DNA of 64,000 bases from Bacteroidales bacterium (GCA_024402135.1 JAKSJN010000013.1:1-64000), one strand, 5' to 3'; counted from the stretch's first letter, positions 45,152-54,666 are shown. A program made the numbers and translations. Notes: generated by a model not told the origin, from the letters alone.

Positions 45152-46348
45152 TTACTTTTTCAGGTTTTCAATCCTCTCAAGAGCCTCGGCGAGAGTTTCC
45201 TCGTTGGCACAGAGAGATATTCTCACATAGTCGTTTCCGTTGCTGCCGAAGATGAATCCAGGAGTAAGGAATACCTTGGCATCGTAAAGGACGCGGTCAC
45301 AGATCGCCTGTCCTGAGCTTATGCCGTCCTTTGCGGCAGAGGTATCCTGGACCTTGGCCCAGAGGAACAGTCCAACCTGATCCTCACGAGGCTCGGTGCC
45401 GACAGCACGGAGTATGCGTCGTGCAAGGTCACGGCGACGTGAGTACACGTCGTTCATTCCATCGAACCATGCCTTGTCAGCCTTGAGCGCCTCGACTGCG
45501 GCGAGCTGAAGGCCCTTGAACATACCGGAATCCATATTGCTCTTGACACGCAGGATCCACTCCACGAAACGAGGGTTGGATGCAAGCATTCCGATACGCC
45601 AGCCAGGCATGTTGAAACTCTTGCTCATAGAGTTGAGCTCGATGCATATGTCCTTTGCACCAGGTACTGCAAGTATGCTGATAGGATGCTCGTTCAGCAC
45701 GAAGCTGTACGGATTGTCGTGACAGATGATGATGTCATGACGCTTTCCGAAATCCACCAGGTCGCGGAACAGTTCCTCGGAGCCGTTTGCTCCGGTAGGC
45801 ATGTTCGGATAGTTGCACCACATGAGCTTGACAGCATCCAGATTGATCTCTCCCCTCTCGTGGCGTGCCTCGAGGTCTGCGAAGTCCGGATGCCATTCAT
45901 GGTCTGCATCGAGAGAATAGGTGATCATCTCTGCTCCAACCAGTTTGCTGACTGAGCTGTATGTAGGATAACCCGGATTTGGAACCAGGACTCCATCGCC
46001 CGGATTGACGAAGGCCATGGAGATATGCATGATGCCTTCCTTGCTGCCCATGAGCGGAAGTACTTCCTTTGCCGGATCGAGCTCGACTCCATACCACTTC
46101 CTGTAGAAATCCGCGAATCCTGCGCGGAGCTGGGGGATACCGACATATGGCTGGTATCCATGGGTATCCGGTCTGCGCGCGCAGTCCGTGAGAGCATCCA
46201 CTGTTGCCTCTGATGGTGGCAGGTCAGGGCTTCCGATGCCAAGATTGATGACGTTGGCGCCCTCTGCATTCATGGCAGCGATTTCCTTGAGCTTGACTGA
46301 GAAGTAATACTCGCTGACGCTGCTTATTCTATCTGCTGGTGCAATCAT
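45152..46348 (-). CDS. Class I/II aminotransferase, probably aromatic/aspartate type
   Basis: PLP enzyme, 398 aa, cytoplasmic. The Schiff-base lysine is in NSMSKSFNMPGWRIG; NYPNMPTGA and HDNPYSFV bind the cofactor, and the late Arg in YVRISLC binds the substrate carboxylate. Between pheA and the DAHP synthase gene, it most likely transaminates phenylpyruvate or 4-hydroxyphenylpyruvate, or prephenate. Start ATG overlaps the pheA stop by 4 nt (ATGA). Confidence 0.9.
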   Translation of the reverse strand: MIAPADRISSVSEYYFSVKLKEIAAMNAEGANVINLGIGSPDLPPSEATVDALTDCARRPDTHGYQPYVGIPQLRAGFADFYRKWYGVELDPAKEVLPLMGSKEGIMHISMAFVNPGDGVLVPNPGYPTYSSVSKLVGAEMITYSLDADHEWHPDFADLEARHERGEINLDAVKLMWCNYPNMPTGANGSEELFRDLVDFGKRHDIIICHDNPYSFVLNEHPISILAVPGAKDICIELNSMSKSFNMPGWRIGMLASNPRFVEWILRVKSNMDSGMFKGLQLAAVEALKADKAWFDGMNDVYSRRRDLARRILRAVGTEPREDQVGLFLWAKVQDTSAAKDGISSGQAICDRVLYDAKVFLTPGFIFGSNGNDYVRISLCANEETLAEALERIENLKK

Positions 46349-47220
46349 AGCTTGTTTTCTATCGATTTCTGTCCCTCCATGTACTCGCCGAGGATGCGGA
46401 ATTCCTTGGTCAGAGGGAGTATTGCATTGATCGCCTGGCGATAACGGGTATAGTTATCGAACATCAGGCTTGAGTAGAACTGGTATTCCCACTCCTTTCC
46501 GATGATCGGAAGGGACTGGATCATGGTAAGGTTCATGTCATAGAATGACAGGACCGTAAGTATCTTCGAAAGGCTTCCAGGAGTATGCGGCAGGGTGAAC
46601 ACCAGTTCGCTCTTGTTCACATGGCCTTCAACATCGCCGCCCGGGCACTGATCGACCATGATTTTCTGGGCTACATCAGGATGTGCCACAATCAGGAAGC
46701 GTGTGAAATTGCGCTTGTTGGTCTCGATACCGTCAGCGAGGACTTCCATGCCGAAGAGTTCAGCCGCGTCAGCCGGACAGATTGCGGCGTGGTCGCGAAG
46801 ATTGTTCTCCGAAATCCACCTTGCAGCTCCGGCGGTATCATCCTTCTCGACGAGTCTGAGACTTCCGAGGCGTTCAAGGTAGTCCGCACACTGCATGAGT
46901 GCCATAGGATGGGTATTTACCTCGACGATATCCTCGATCTTTACACCGGGAAGAGCCACAAGGGCGTGCTTGATACGGAGCTTGTATTCTCCGACGACCT
47001 TCAGGCCAGCCTCACGTATTATGCGGTAATTCTGGAGGAGACTTCCTGCGATGGTATTCTCAATCGCCATGATGCCAAGGATATCCGGATCCTCAGCAAC
47101 GAGACGGGCCAGTTCCTTGAATGTGTCGCAGTCAATGGTCTCGATTTCCTTGCCTGCGAAATATTTCTTGGCTGCGACGTAATGGTTACAGCCCTTGATT
47201 CCTTGAATCGCTACTTTCAT
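46345..47220 (-). CDS. pheA: Prephenate dehydratase with ACT domain
   Basis: 291 aa from the ATG giving MKVAIQGIKG; the in-frame extension upstream runs through the promoter. The catalytic domain (about 1-185) holds the family TRF motif in NKRNFTRFLIV and MAIENTIAGSL. The ACT regulatory domain follows (about 200-280; TLPHTPGSLSKILTVLSFYDMN), which normally binds phenylalanine. First gene of the five-gene operon. Confidence 0.93.
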   Translation of the reverse strand: MKVAIQGIKGCNHYVAAKKYFAGKEIETIDCDTFKELARLVAEDPDILGIMAIENTIAGSLLQNYRIIREAGLKVVGEYKLRIKHALVALPGVKIEDIVEVNTHPMALMQCADYLERLGSLRLVEKDDTAGAARWISENNLRDHAAICPADAAELFGMEVLADGIETNKRNFTRFLIVAHPDVAQKIMVDQCPGGDVEGHVNKSELVFTLPHTPGSLSKILTVLSFYDMNLTMIQSLPIIGKEWEYQFYSSLMFDNYTRYRQAINAILPLTKEFRILGEYMEGQKSIENKL

Positions 47221-47259
47221 TGCTTTTTTACGACGTGCAAAAAAACACGTATAATCGGT

Positions 47260-47267
47260 CAAAGTTA
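47260..47267 (-). promoter_or_regulatory. -7 box of the pheA operon
   Basis: TAACTTTG on the minus strand, an exact TAnnTTTG match, 40 nt from the pheA ATG. Confidence 0.55.
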
Positions 47268-47288
47268 GAAATAAGCGCGGGATTTTCA

Positions 47289-47296
47289 TAATTTTG
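47289..47296 (+). promoter_or_regulatory. -7 box of the HAD phosphatase gene
   Basis: TAATTTTG, exact consensus match, 30 nt upstream of the ATG and divergent from the pheA promoter. Confidence 0.55.
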
Positions 47297-47326
47297 CAGC
47301 CTGATAATTCTTACAGACATTCAACG

Positions 47327-47971
47327 ATGGCAATCAAGATAGTCATACTCGATTTCGACGGCACTCTCGCCGACACCACAGGAGTCATTCTGCGTACCCA
47401 GCAGGGAACCATCAGGGAACTTGGTCTTCCATCCCGTACAGATGCCCAGTGCACCGCCCTCATCGGCCTTCCTCTCGACGTAACAGTCAAGACTCTTTTC
47501 CCCGAAGGCGGATTCGATCCGGCTCTTTACCAGTCAACCTACAGAAGACTGTTCAAGGAAAACGAGAAGCTCACACCGGCACCGCTGTACGAGGGCGTAC
47601 TTGACACGCTCAGAATCCTGAAGGACAGGGGGATAGTCCTTACCATCGCCAGCAGCCGCAACAAGCCGTCACTGCTTGACTATTGCCATAGACTCGGCTT
47701 CGAGCCATACATCGGATACGTGCTGGGGGCAGGTGATGTCGAGCGTCCGAAACCGGACCCGGACCCTGTTCTCAAGACTCTCGAAGACCTTGGATTCCAG
47801 CCCGAAGAGGCTCTTGTCGTGGGGGACACCCCATTTGATGTGCTCATGGGAGTACGTGCCGGTGCGCATGCCTTCGGCGTCAGCTATGGAAACGGCTCAC
47901 CGGCCGAGATGACCGAAGCCGGAGCCGAGAAGATTCTCGATTCCTTCAGCGAACTGCTTGATCTGATCTAG
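47327..47971 (+). CDS. HAD-family hydrolase, phosphoglycolate phosphatase-like
   Basis: 214 aa, cytoplasmic. Motif I DFDGTLADT at the N-terminus, motif II TIASSR, motif III Lys in VERPKPDPD and motif IV VVGDTPFDV are all present, with a helical cap after motif I. This is the pattern of small-molecule phosphatases such as phosphoglycolate phosphatase or beta-phosphoglucomutase. Substrate unknown. The ATG directly follows the promoter; an in-frame TTG at 47294 lies in the -7 box and is rejected. The acetyltransferase begins on the very next base after its stop. Confidence 0.88.
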   Translation: MAIKIVILDFDGTLADTTGVILRTQQGTIRELGLPSRTDAQCTALIGLPLDVTVKTLFPEGGFDPALYQSTYRRLFKENEKLTPAPLYEGVLDTLRILKDRGIVLTIASSRNKPSLLDYCHRLGFEPYIGYVLGAGDVERPKPDPDPVLKTLEDLGFQPEEALVVGDTPFDVLMGVRAGAHAFGVSYGNGSPAEMTEAGAEKILDSFSELLDLI

Positions 47972-48547
47972 ATGGACACCATCACATACCGCCCTGCGAC
48001 CCTTGAGGATGTCGCATTCATAGCTTCTGCCGTACTTGCCGGTGTCGGATACGAATACTGGGATGGCAAGGCAATGAGCGAAGACATCCCTATCAATTAC
48101 GAAAGGATGCGCGACCTGATCTGCACTGCGGAAAACACGCTATACAGCTACAGAAACGCCGTAATCGCAGAATGCGAGGGCAGGATCGCCGCCTGCATGA
48201 TTTCTTACAGCGGAGACAACTATCTGGAATACAGGGAAAACGTCTCCACTGCAATGGGTTGGGACAGTGTTCCGGAAGAGTTCGGGACAGAGGTGGAACC
48301 AGGAGAATACTACCTTGACACGCTCGCCGCCCATCCGGACTTCCGCGGCCGTGGCATAGGCGCAGGTCTGCTCAAGAAAACGGCAGAGGACCATAAGGAC
48401 GAGAATCCCTGTCTCATCGTGGAAACTGGGCACGACAAGGTCATTGAACTTTATGAGTCACTTGGATTCTGCAAGACCGGCATCCATGTATCCCTGTTCG
48501 GAACGGACTACATGAAAATGTATTACAGACCGGACGGCAGGAAATGA
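47972..48547 (+). CDS. GNAT-family N-acetyltransferase
   Basis: 191 aa. The acetyl-CoA loop is HPDFRGRGIGAGLLKK (R/Q-x-x-G-x-G/A type), preceded by the strand YYLDTLAA and followed by LIVETGHDKVIELYESLGF. The N-terminal 70 residues define the unknown acceptor. It is translationally coupled to the HAD gene (no gap). It converges with the next gene with only 3 nt between stops and no terminator. Confidence 0.88.
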   Translation: MDTITYRPATLEDVAFIASAVLAGVGYEYWDGKAMSEDIPINYERMRDLICTAENTLYSYRNAVIAECEGRIAACMISYSGDNYLEYRENVSTAMGWDSVPEEFGTEVEPGEYYLDTLAAHPDFRGRGIGAGLLKKTAEDHKDENPCLIVETGHDKVIELYESLGFCKTGIHVSLFGTDYMKMYYRPDGRK

Positions 48548-48550
48548 GCC

Positions 48551-49021
48551 TTACCGCTCCGCTATCCCATTTAGATATTCGCCGAAGATTCTCGCTGCCG
48601 AGATTATCTGCTTCACGCAAGGACGTGTACGATAGTATTCCTCGGTACGCTCGCTTGCCGTATAAGTCAGAGGCTCCCCCTTCTTCAGTTTAAGCAGTTC
48701 CATGCAGCTGATCGACCCATGCTCCTTCTCGAACTGCGAGGACAGTTCCTGTACGACTTTGTAGCAGGCCGACTTTCCTTCATTGTCACCAGGAGTAACG
48801 CTTCCGCACTGAAGTCCCGCCAGTACAGCAAGGCCGCAGACGGCGCCGCAGGTCAATCTCATGCGGCCGATGCCGGCACCAAGGCCGGCGCTGAACCTCA
48901 GCGCCTGTTCCTCGGTATATCCGTAAACATCTGCATATGCGGCCACTACGCTCTGGGAGCAGTTGAAGCCTTTCATGAACAGCTGCTCGGCACGGGCCAT
49001 CCTTTCATGGACATCAACCAT
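48551..49021 (-). CDS. C_GCAxxG_C_C family redox-type protein
   Basis: 156 aa, cytoplasmic. Hallmark cysteines are in GFNCSQSV, LTCGAVCGL, LQCGS, SACYKVV, ISCMELL and RPCVKQII. The family is small, probably a metal or redox protein, of unproven function. It starts 2 nt after the GH2 stop, so it is the third gene of the GH127-GH2 operon, an odd companion for two exported glycosidases. Confidence 0.88.
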   Translation of the reverse strand: MVDVHERMARAEQLFMKGFNCSQSVVAAYADVYGYTEEQALRFSAGLGAGIGRMRLTCGAVCGLAVLAGLQCGSVTPGDNEGKSACYKVVQELSSQFEKEHGSISCMELLKLKKGEPLTYTASERTEEYYRTRPCVKQIISAARIFGEYLNGIAER

Positions 49022-49023
49022 CG

Positions 49024-50841
49024 CTATTCTTGTCCGGCAAGTTCCTTATACCACTTCTGGAGGACGTAGAATGCCGGCTTGCGCTGTCCCTTGTCCGAAA
49101 TCAAGCCCTTGCGGTTGAAGTCATCCTGGATGTCGGCAAGGTGACGGCGAGGCGAACGGAAATCCTTGAGAATCCAAGGAGCCACACCGGACAGGCCCGG
49201 GATGCGCTTGAGCATGGCCACGTGATGCTCATAGAGAGCGGTCTGGTATTCTTCAGTGAAACGCTCCTTGTCGCTGCCATGGTAGCCATAGACACCGCCA
49301 CCACCGCACTCGGTGATAAGGACAGGCTTGTCGATGTCGAAGCTCCAGTCAACCCTGTCACACTTCTCCCAGTTGCCGTCATACCAGCCCACGTACTCGT
49401 TGAAGCTCAGCACGTCCAGCACCTTGCCAAGAGGATCGTTGATGGTAAGCTTTCCCGGGACAGGCTCATCTTTTTCCATAGCGGCTCCGACAAGGCGTGA
49501 ACCATCAAGTTCACGGGCCTTGTTGACCAGTCTGGTAAGGAATTCGTTGCGAGGCTCGCTGCGCGGAGTCTCGTTAGCCACTGACCAGATGATTATGTTC
49601 GCGCGGTTGATATCGCGGCCTATCATATCGCTCAGCTGAGCTTCAGCATTTGCGTATGTATCAGGATTGTTCCAGTGAATTGTCCAGTAGACAGGGATCT
49701 CGCTCCACACCATCAGGCCCATTCGCTCGGCTTCGCGGACCATCTCCTCGTTGTGAGGATAATGTGCCAGACGCACGAAGTTGCAACCAAGCTCCTTTGC
49801 CCACGAGAGCAGGGTGTGTGCGTGCTCACGAGACCATGCACGGCCACTGTCGTAAGCAGTCTCCTCATGAATGCAGATACCCCTGAGGAACACTTCCTTG
49901 CCGTTGAGGAGCAGCTTGTTGCCCTTTGTCTCGATCGTGCGGAAGCCTATCTCATCCTTTACTGTCTCTTCTCCGGAAGAAATGTTGACTGCATAGAGCT
50001 TAGGATTCTCAGGAGTCCATAGTTCCGGGCTTGCCTTTACCTCGAAAGAGAGCTTTCCGTCAGCTCCGGTGACCGCATTGCGCTTGATCTTCAGTTCAGG
50101 AATCTCGACAGTAACCTCACGGCCGGCAGCCTGCGGGCCATCAAGAGTCACACTGCACTCTATCTTCTTTACATCCTTGTTCTTGAGACCCACAGCATGT
50201 GACTTGATGAAAGTCGAAGAGGTCTCGATCAGCGAAACAGGACGTGTGATTCCACCGAAATTCCACCAGTCAGAATTAACGGTCGGGACACCTTCATGAT
50301 GACGTTTGTTGTCCACCTTGACCACAATGCTGTTTTCACCCTTCTTTACCACGTCGGTTATCTCGAAGCAGAATGGTGTGAAACCTCCGATGTGCTGGCC
50401 GACACGCTTGCCGTTGACCCATACGATAGTTTCGTAATTGGCTGCGCCGAAATGAGCGAACAGACGCTTGCCCTCGGCGAGGTCATAGTCGAAACGCTTG
50501 CGGTACCATACAGTTCCCTCATAGTAGTAGAGCCTGTCCGACTGGGTATTCCAGTCTCCCGGTACCGCGAGCTGGCTCGCAGTAGCGAAATCATACTCCT
50601 GGAGGCGTGTATGGTCGTCGTAGCTGCGGTCCTGGGCGTAGCCACCGTCAGTAGGGTTAAGACGATAGTCGTAGTATCCGTTCTCGAACGGATCGACGAT
50701 ATTGCGCCACATTCCGTCAAGGGAGGTCACATTTTCGCGGCCGGAGATGCTATATAAGTCAACCTTCCTGCTATTCTGGGCAGGAAGGCTGAAAATACTT
50801 GCAAGCAATGCTGTGGCGAGGCTTATTACAAGCTTCTTCAT
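49024..50841 (-). CDS. GH2 family glycosidase, beta-glucuronidase-like
   Basis: 605 aa, signal peptide MKKLVISLATALLASIFSLPAQ. Sugar-binding jelly roll (about 30-200; YYYEGTVWYRKRFDYD), Ig-like domain (about 200-300) and TIM barrel (about 300-600). Acid/base Glu424 in SVANETP and nucleophile Glu511 in LITECGGGG. The length and FLRGICIHEE block suit the beta-glucuronidase/beta-galactosidase branch. Cotranscribed with a GH127 enzyme, 23 nt downstream of it, so both probably act on the same plant-type side chain; the exact bond is inference. Confidence 0.92.
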   Translation of the reverse strand: MKKLVISLATALLASIFSLPAQNSRKVDLYSISGRENVTSLDGMWRNIVDPFENGYYDYRLNPTDGGYAQDRSYDDHTRLQEYDFATASQLAVPGDWNTQSDRLYYYEGTVWYRKRFDYDLAEGKRLFAHFGAANYETIVWVNGKRVGQHIGGFTPFCFEITDVVKKGENSIVVKVDNKRHHEGVPTVNSDWWNFGGITRPVSLIETSSTFIKSHAVGLKNKDVKKIECSVTLDGPQAAGREVTVEIPELKIKRNAVTGADGKLSFEVKASPELWTPENPKLYAVNISSGEETVKDEIGFRTIETKGNKLLLNGKEVFLRGICIHEETAYDSGRAWSREHAHTLLSWAKELGCNFVRLAHYPHNEEMVREAERMGLMVWSEIPVYWTIHWNNPDTYANAEAQLSDMIGRDINRANIIIWSVANETPRSEPRNEFLTRLVNKARELDGSRLVGAAMEKDEPVPGKLTINDPLGKVLDVLSFNEYVGWYDGNWEKCDRVDWSFDIDKPVLITECGGGGVYGYHGSDKERFTEEYQTALYEHHVAMLKRIPGLSGVAPWILKDFRSPRRHLADIQDDFNRKGLISDKGQRKPAFYVLQKWYKELAGQE

Positions 50842-50864
50842 ATGTAGTTGCTGCTATTTTAATG

Positions 50865-53234
50865 TTACTGTTTTTTTACCAGACGTACTGAATAGATTCC
50901 GCCGACGGTGTCTCTCGGACCTGCCGATTCGAACTTGACGGTGATTATCTCCTTGCCATCGAGAAGTGATGCAGGAATAGGATATTCAACGTTGAAGAAT
51001 GCGCTGCGGTTCCACTTGGAAGCAATGTTCTCGGAAGCGATCTCGGTATCATCCACAAAGATCTTGAAACTGCGGTTGCCGCTCTCTGCACCCCAGAAGC
51101 GGAGCATCAGCGCGAGTTCGGTCTGACCCTTGGTCTCAAGCTCATAGCTGAACCAGCTGCCCATAGCCTGACGGTAAGCCTCGCCCTGGTTATTGCCCTT
51201 TGAAGAGCGGCCGACCTGCATTCTGTGGTCGATTTCAGGCTGCTGCTCGCCGGTCTGGACAGCGTCGATGGTGCGTGCGTCAAGAGCCATGCGCTCAGCC
51301 TCACGGGTCTTTGCCTCGTTGACCTTTGCATCATATCCCTTCTCGTCAAGGCAGAGATAGTAGATCGAGTAACGGCTGTCGTGGATGCCGTAGAACGGCT
51401 CAAGCTCGGCATTTGCAAATTCGCCCTTGAAGAGGCCAGGAACCGTGAAATGGAATGGCTTTCCTTCCACAGGGACAGCAAGCTGAAGCTTGGCGAGGAT
51501 CTCGTCATCTGAAGCGACGATCACAGGGGCGTCATCGAATGCCGACTGAAGCGGACCATGTGCTATATGTGCCCAGCGGCCGTCATCGGATACGAGGCCG
51601 TCCATGTCACGCTGGTTGGTCTTTACACCCAGAAGGATAGGACCGCGCTTGATGGCGATATAATCCTGAACATTTTCGAGTCTCTCGATGCGTGTCGACA
51701 TAGGAAGTGCAACGGAAACAACATCACCCTTCTTCCACTTGCGGGAAACGGACACATAGCCGTTCTCTGCCACCTCAACAGGCCATGACGCGCCATTGAC
51801 GCGTACTTCCATACCCTCTGTCCACTCAGGGCAGCGGATGAGCAGGTTCACCTTCGACTTCTTCTTTGATGTCACGGTAAGAGTGGTACCCTCCTCGCTA
51901 GGGAATGCGGTATCCTGACGGAGAGAGAATTCCTTCTCCTTCCAGTTCAGTTCTGATGCAATGAACAGGTTGACATACAGGTCATCGCCATCATGAGCAT
52001 AGATGAACTCTCCATACTTTCCATGGTTCTCCATACCTGTTCCCACACAGCACCACATGCCGCTGTTAGGCTGTGAATATACTCTGTAGTGCGAAGGACG
52101 TGCAGGGGTGAAATAAACGTAGCCACCGTGCTGAGGGTGCTGGGTAGAAAGGATATGATTGTACAGAGCGTTCTCGTAATAGTCCGCGTATACTGCGTCA
52201 GGCTTGATTCTGAAGAGGTTCTCGGTAAGCTTGAGCATGTTGTTGGTGTTGCAGGATTCAGGTCCCTCGCGCTCCTCCATATAGCTCTCGTAATCGGTCA
52301 CTGCAGGGAAATGCTCACGGCGTGAATTTCCTCCGAATGCTACCGAACGATGGTCTGCGACACTCTCCCAGAAGAAATCGGAAGCCTTGAAGTAGTCATT
52401 GTCACCGGCAAGTTCTGCATAACGGGCATAGCCGACGATCTTCGGAACCTGGGTGTTCGCATGACGGTTGTCAAGGTTGTCGATACCTGCCAGCATGCTG
52501 TCGAAGATCTCGTGATGGGTCAGCTTGTGCGCCGCATCAAGATACTTGCGGTCGCCGGTGATGGCATATGCATCGGCGTAAACCTCGTTGAGACCGCCAT
52601 GCTCCTGCGAAAGCATGTTCTCGAAAAGTTCATCGCTGAAATCGCCGAAGATTCCGATACCCCAGTCACAGAGCTTGAGGAACATTTCCTTCGCGAGCTC
52701 CGAGCCTGCGTACATATATGCGTCACGGAGACCAGCATAGATCTTGTGAAGGTTGTACCATGGAACCCACATCGAGTGCATGCGTCTCAGGTTTCCGCTC
52801 TTGACCTCAGGCCAGAGTTCATCGCTGTTTGGAACACCGCCGAGATAGCCGTCTCCGTTCGCATCCTGGCAGCGCTTGAGCTCAGAAAGCATATAGTTCA
52901 GGCGATCGAGACATTCCTGATTGCCTGTCGCAGCATAATGGATTGCCAGTGCTGACACATAATGACCTCCGATGTGGCCATCAAGGCCTTCCCAGTTAGG
53001 AAAAGCTTCTGCCTTAGGTTCCAGGCCGGCCTGCTTCAGGAAAGGCTGGAGAAGCCTGTCCATGTCATATTCGAGAAGAACCTCGACATTGAGGTCCTGG
53101 GCATGCTTGAAAGGGCCGTCCAGCAGAGTCACGTCTCCGAGGTTGAACTGCTGAGGGTAAAGTTTTTCCTGTGCTCCAAGGCTGAGTACCGTGGCGGCGA
53201 GTGCCGCGACTGCGGTCAAAAAGCGGTATTTCAT
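50865..53234 (-). CDS. GH127-type beta-L-arabinofuranosidase
   Basis: 789 aa, signal peptide MKYRFLTAVAALAATVLSLGAQ. The (alpha/alpha)6 barrel spans about 30-440. The zinc-thiolate site of GH127 is visible: Glu326 and Cys328 in GPESCNTNN and Cys395-Cys396 in MWCCVGTGMENH, the same E-x-C ... C-C pattern as HypBA1, where a Cys is the nucleophile. Beta-sandwich domains follow (about 450-789), including a DUF4986-like part. It should release beta-L-arabinofuranose from plant glycans or glycoproteins. GH146 is a close alternative. Confidence 0.88.
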   Translation of the reverse strand: MKYRFLTAVAALAATVLSLGAQEKLYPQQFNLGDVTLLDGPFKHAQDLNVEVLLEYDMDRLLQPFLKQAGLEPKAEAFPNWEGLDGHIGGHYVSALAIHYAATGNQECLDRLNYMLSELKRCQDANGDGYLGGVPNSDELWPEVKSGNLRRMHSMWVPWYNLHKIYAGLRDAYMYAGSELAKEMFLKLCDWGIGIFGDFSDELFENMLSQEHGGLNEVYADAYAITGDRKYLDAAHKLTHHEIFDSMLAGIDNLDNRHANTQVPKIVGYARYAELAGDNDYFKASDFFWESVADHRSVAFGGNSRREHFPAVTDYESYMEEREGPESCNTNNMLKLTENLFRIKPDAVYADYYENALYNHILSTQHPQHGGYVYFTPARPSHYRVYSQPNSGMWCCVGTGMENHGKYGEFIYAHDGDDLYVNLFIASELNWKEKEFSLRQDTAFPSEEGTTLTVTSKKKSKVNLLIRCPEWTEGMEVRVNGASWPVEVAENGYVSVSRKWKKGDVVSVALPMSTRIERLENVQDYIAIKRGPILLGVKTNQRDMDGLVSDDGRWAHIAHGPLQSAFDDAPVIVASDDEILAKLQLAVPVEGKPFHFTVPGLFKGEFANAELEPFYGIHDSRYSIYYLCLDEKGYDAKVNEAKTREAERMALDARTIDAVQTGEQQPEIDHRMQVGRSSKGNNQGEAYRQAMGSWFSYELETKGQTELALMLRFWGAESGNRSFKIFVDDTEIASENIASKWNRSAFFNVEYPIPASLLDGKEIITVKFESAGPRDTVGGIYSVRLVKKQ

Positions 53235-53309
53235 ACGGTTGTAATAATTGATTATCAGTTTATGAATTCGTAAATGTAAACATTATTCCGCGAATTGCGA
53301 AAATATGGT

Positions 53310-53317
53310 TACCTTTG
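53310..53317 (+). promoter_or_regulatory. -7 box of the phosphatase operon
   Basis: TACCTTTG, exact TAnnTTTG, with transcription expected near 53324, just before the GTG start at 53336. Confidence 0.5.
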
Positions 53318-53333
53318 TTTGTTAAACAAACAA
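53315..53333. promoter_or_regulatory. 19-bp palindrome over the transcription start, candidate operator
   Basis: TTGTTTGTTAAACAAACAA is two perfect 9-bp arms around one central A. It begins inside the -7 box and covers the expected +1, an ideal repressor site. Confidence 0.5.
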
Positions 53334-53335
53334 TC

Positions 53336-54655
53336 GTGAAAAGATTACTGTTCCCTCTCTGCGCAGCATTCGCGATGATGCTCGCAGTTCCTGGCGCCAA
53401 CGCCCAGACAGCCCGCGAGGAGATAAATGCCAACCCTGCTCTCGCAGCAAGCAACCACCTCGCCTACATCACACCGACAAAGAAACTCAGTCCCGCGCCG
53501 AAAGGATACACTCCTTTCTACATCAGTCATTATGGACGTCACGGGTCACGCTGGCTCATCGAGCCTGAGCAGTACCTGGGCCCTGTCGAGACCCTGAGGA
53601 AGGCGGATTCTCTCGGAGTCCTCACAACATACGGCAAGGACGTGCTCTCCAGACTCGAGAAAGTCAGCGAAGCCGCTGTCGGCCGATATGGAGAACTGAC
53701 TCCTCTCGGACATCGCCAGCACCGTGGAATTGCAGAGCGCATGTACAGCAACTTCCAGCCTGTATTCAAGGGCAAGACCCGCGTGGAGGCCCGTTCCAGC
53801 ACCGTCATCCGCTGCATCCTGAGCATGACATCCGAGACCCAGCGCCTCGCCGAACTCAACCCGCAGCTTGACATACATACAGACGCTTCGGAAGGTGACA
53901 TGAAATACATCAACAATCCGGACAACTGGAGACCACGCGCCTATTCCTTCCGCGCCGGAGGCATGAACGAGACCCAGAAATTCAACAGGAACCATATCCA
54001 TCCGGAACGTCTCATGGGCGCACTCTTCACAAATCCGTCATACCTTGACAGAAGGAAGGCAACCAGTTTCATGGACGATCTCTGGGCCGTGGCGACCAAT
54101 CAGCAGAGCCTGGATATGGATTTCGACTTCGAAGACCTGTTCACCATTGACGAGAAATACGACCTCTGGCAGTGCCAGAACGTGAAATGGTACAACGAGT
54201 TCGGCCCTTCAAAGCTCACGAAGGAGATGATGCCTTATTTCCAGGCTCCTCTTCTCCAGAATATTCTTGACACTGCCGACAGCTGCATCGTATCGAAGAA
54301 CAACAACGTCAGCCTCCGCTTCGGACACGAGGTGGTTATTCTTCCTCTTGCCTGTCTCATGGAGCTCGGCAACAGCGGAGCTCTCGTGGACGACATGGAA
54401 GACCTTGACGAAAACTGGAAGAACTACGAGATCTACCCAATGGGTGCAAACATCCAGCTGATATTCTACCGTTCGAAGAAGGCCAATCAGCCTGTGCTTG
54501 TAAAGGCACTCCTCAACGAGAAAGAAGTGACTCTCCCGGTAGAGACCAACATGTTCCCATACTATTCGTGGGACAAAGTCGAAGGCTATTACCGAGGCAA
54601 GCTTGCGAACTACGAGAAATACCTCAAGAACATCGAAACTCCAAATAACAGATAA
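53336..54655 (+). CDS. Histidine-type phosphatase, MINPP/acid phosphatase-like
   Basis: 439 aa from a GTG start that gives a clean signal peptide (MKRLLFPLCAAFAMMLAVPGANA); an in-frame TTG 21 nt upstream lies in the promoter box. The phosphohistidine motif RHGSR is at residues 68-72 and the distal proton donor pair is His331-Glu332 (GHEVVILPL). The arrangement resembles multiple inositol polyphosphate phosphatases and other branch 2 histidine phosphatases that act on phytate-like esters. Substrate not certain. First gene of a five-gene operon. Confidence 0.85.
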   Translation: MKRLLFPLCAAFAMMLAVPGANAQTAREEINANPALAASNHLAYITPTKKLSPAPKGYTPFYISHYGRHGSRWLIEPEQYLGPVETLRKADSLGVLTTYGKDVLSRLEKVSEAAVGRYGELTPLGHRQHRGIAERMYSNFQPVFKGKTRVEARSSTVIRCILSMTSETQRLAELNPQLDIHTDASEGDMKYINNPDNWRPRAYSFRAGGMNETQKFNRNHIHPERLMGALFTNPSYLDRRKATSFMDDLWAVATNQQSLDMDFDFEDLFTIDEKYDLWQCQNVKWYNEFGPSKLTKEMMPYFQAPLLQNILDTADSCIVSKNNNVSLRFGHEVVILPLACLMELGNSGALVDDMEDLDENWKNYEIYPMGANIQLIFYRSKKANQPVLVKALLNEKEVTLPVETNMFPYYSWDKVEGYYRGKLANYEKYLKNIETPNNR

Positions 54656-54666
54656 TTCCCCTGAAG

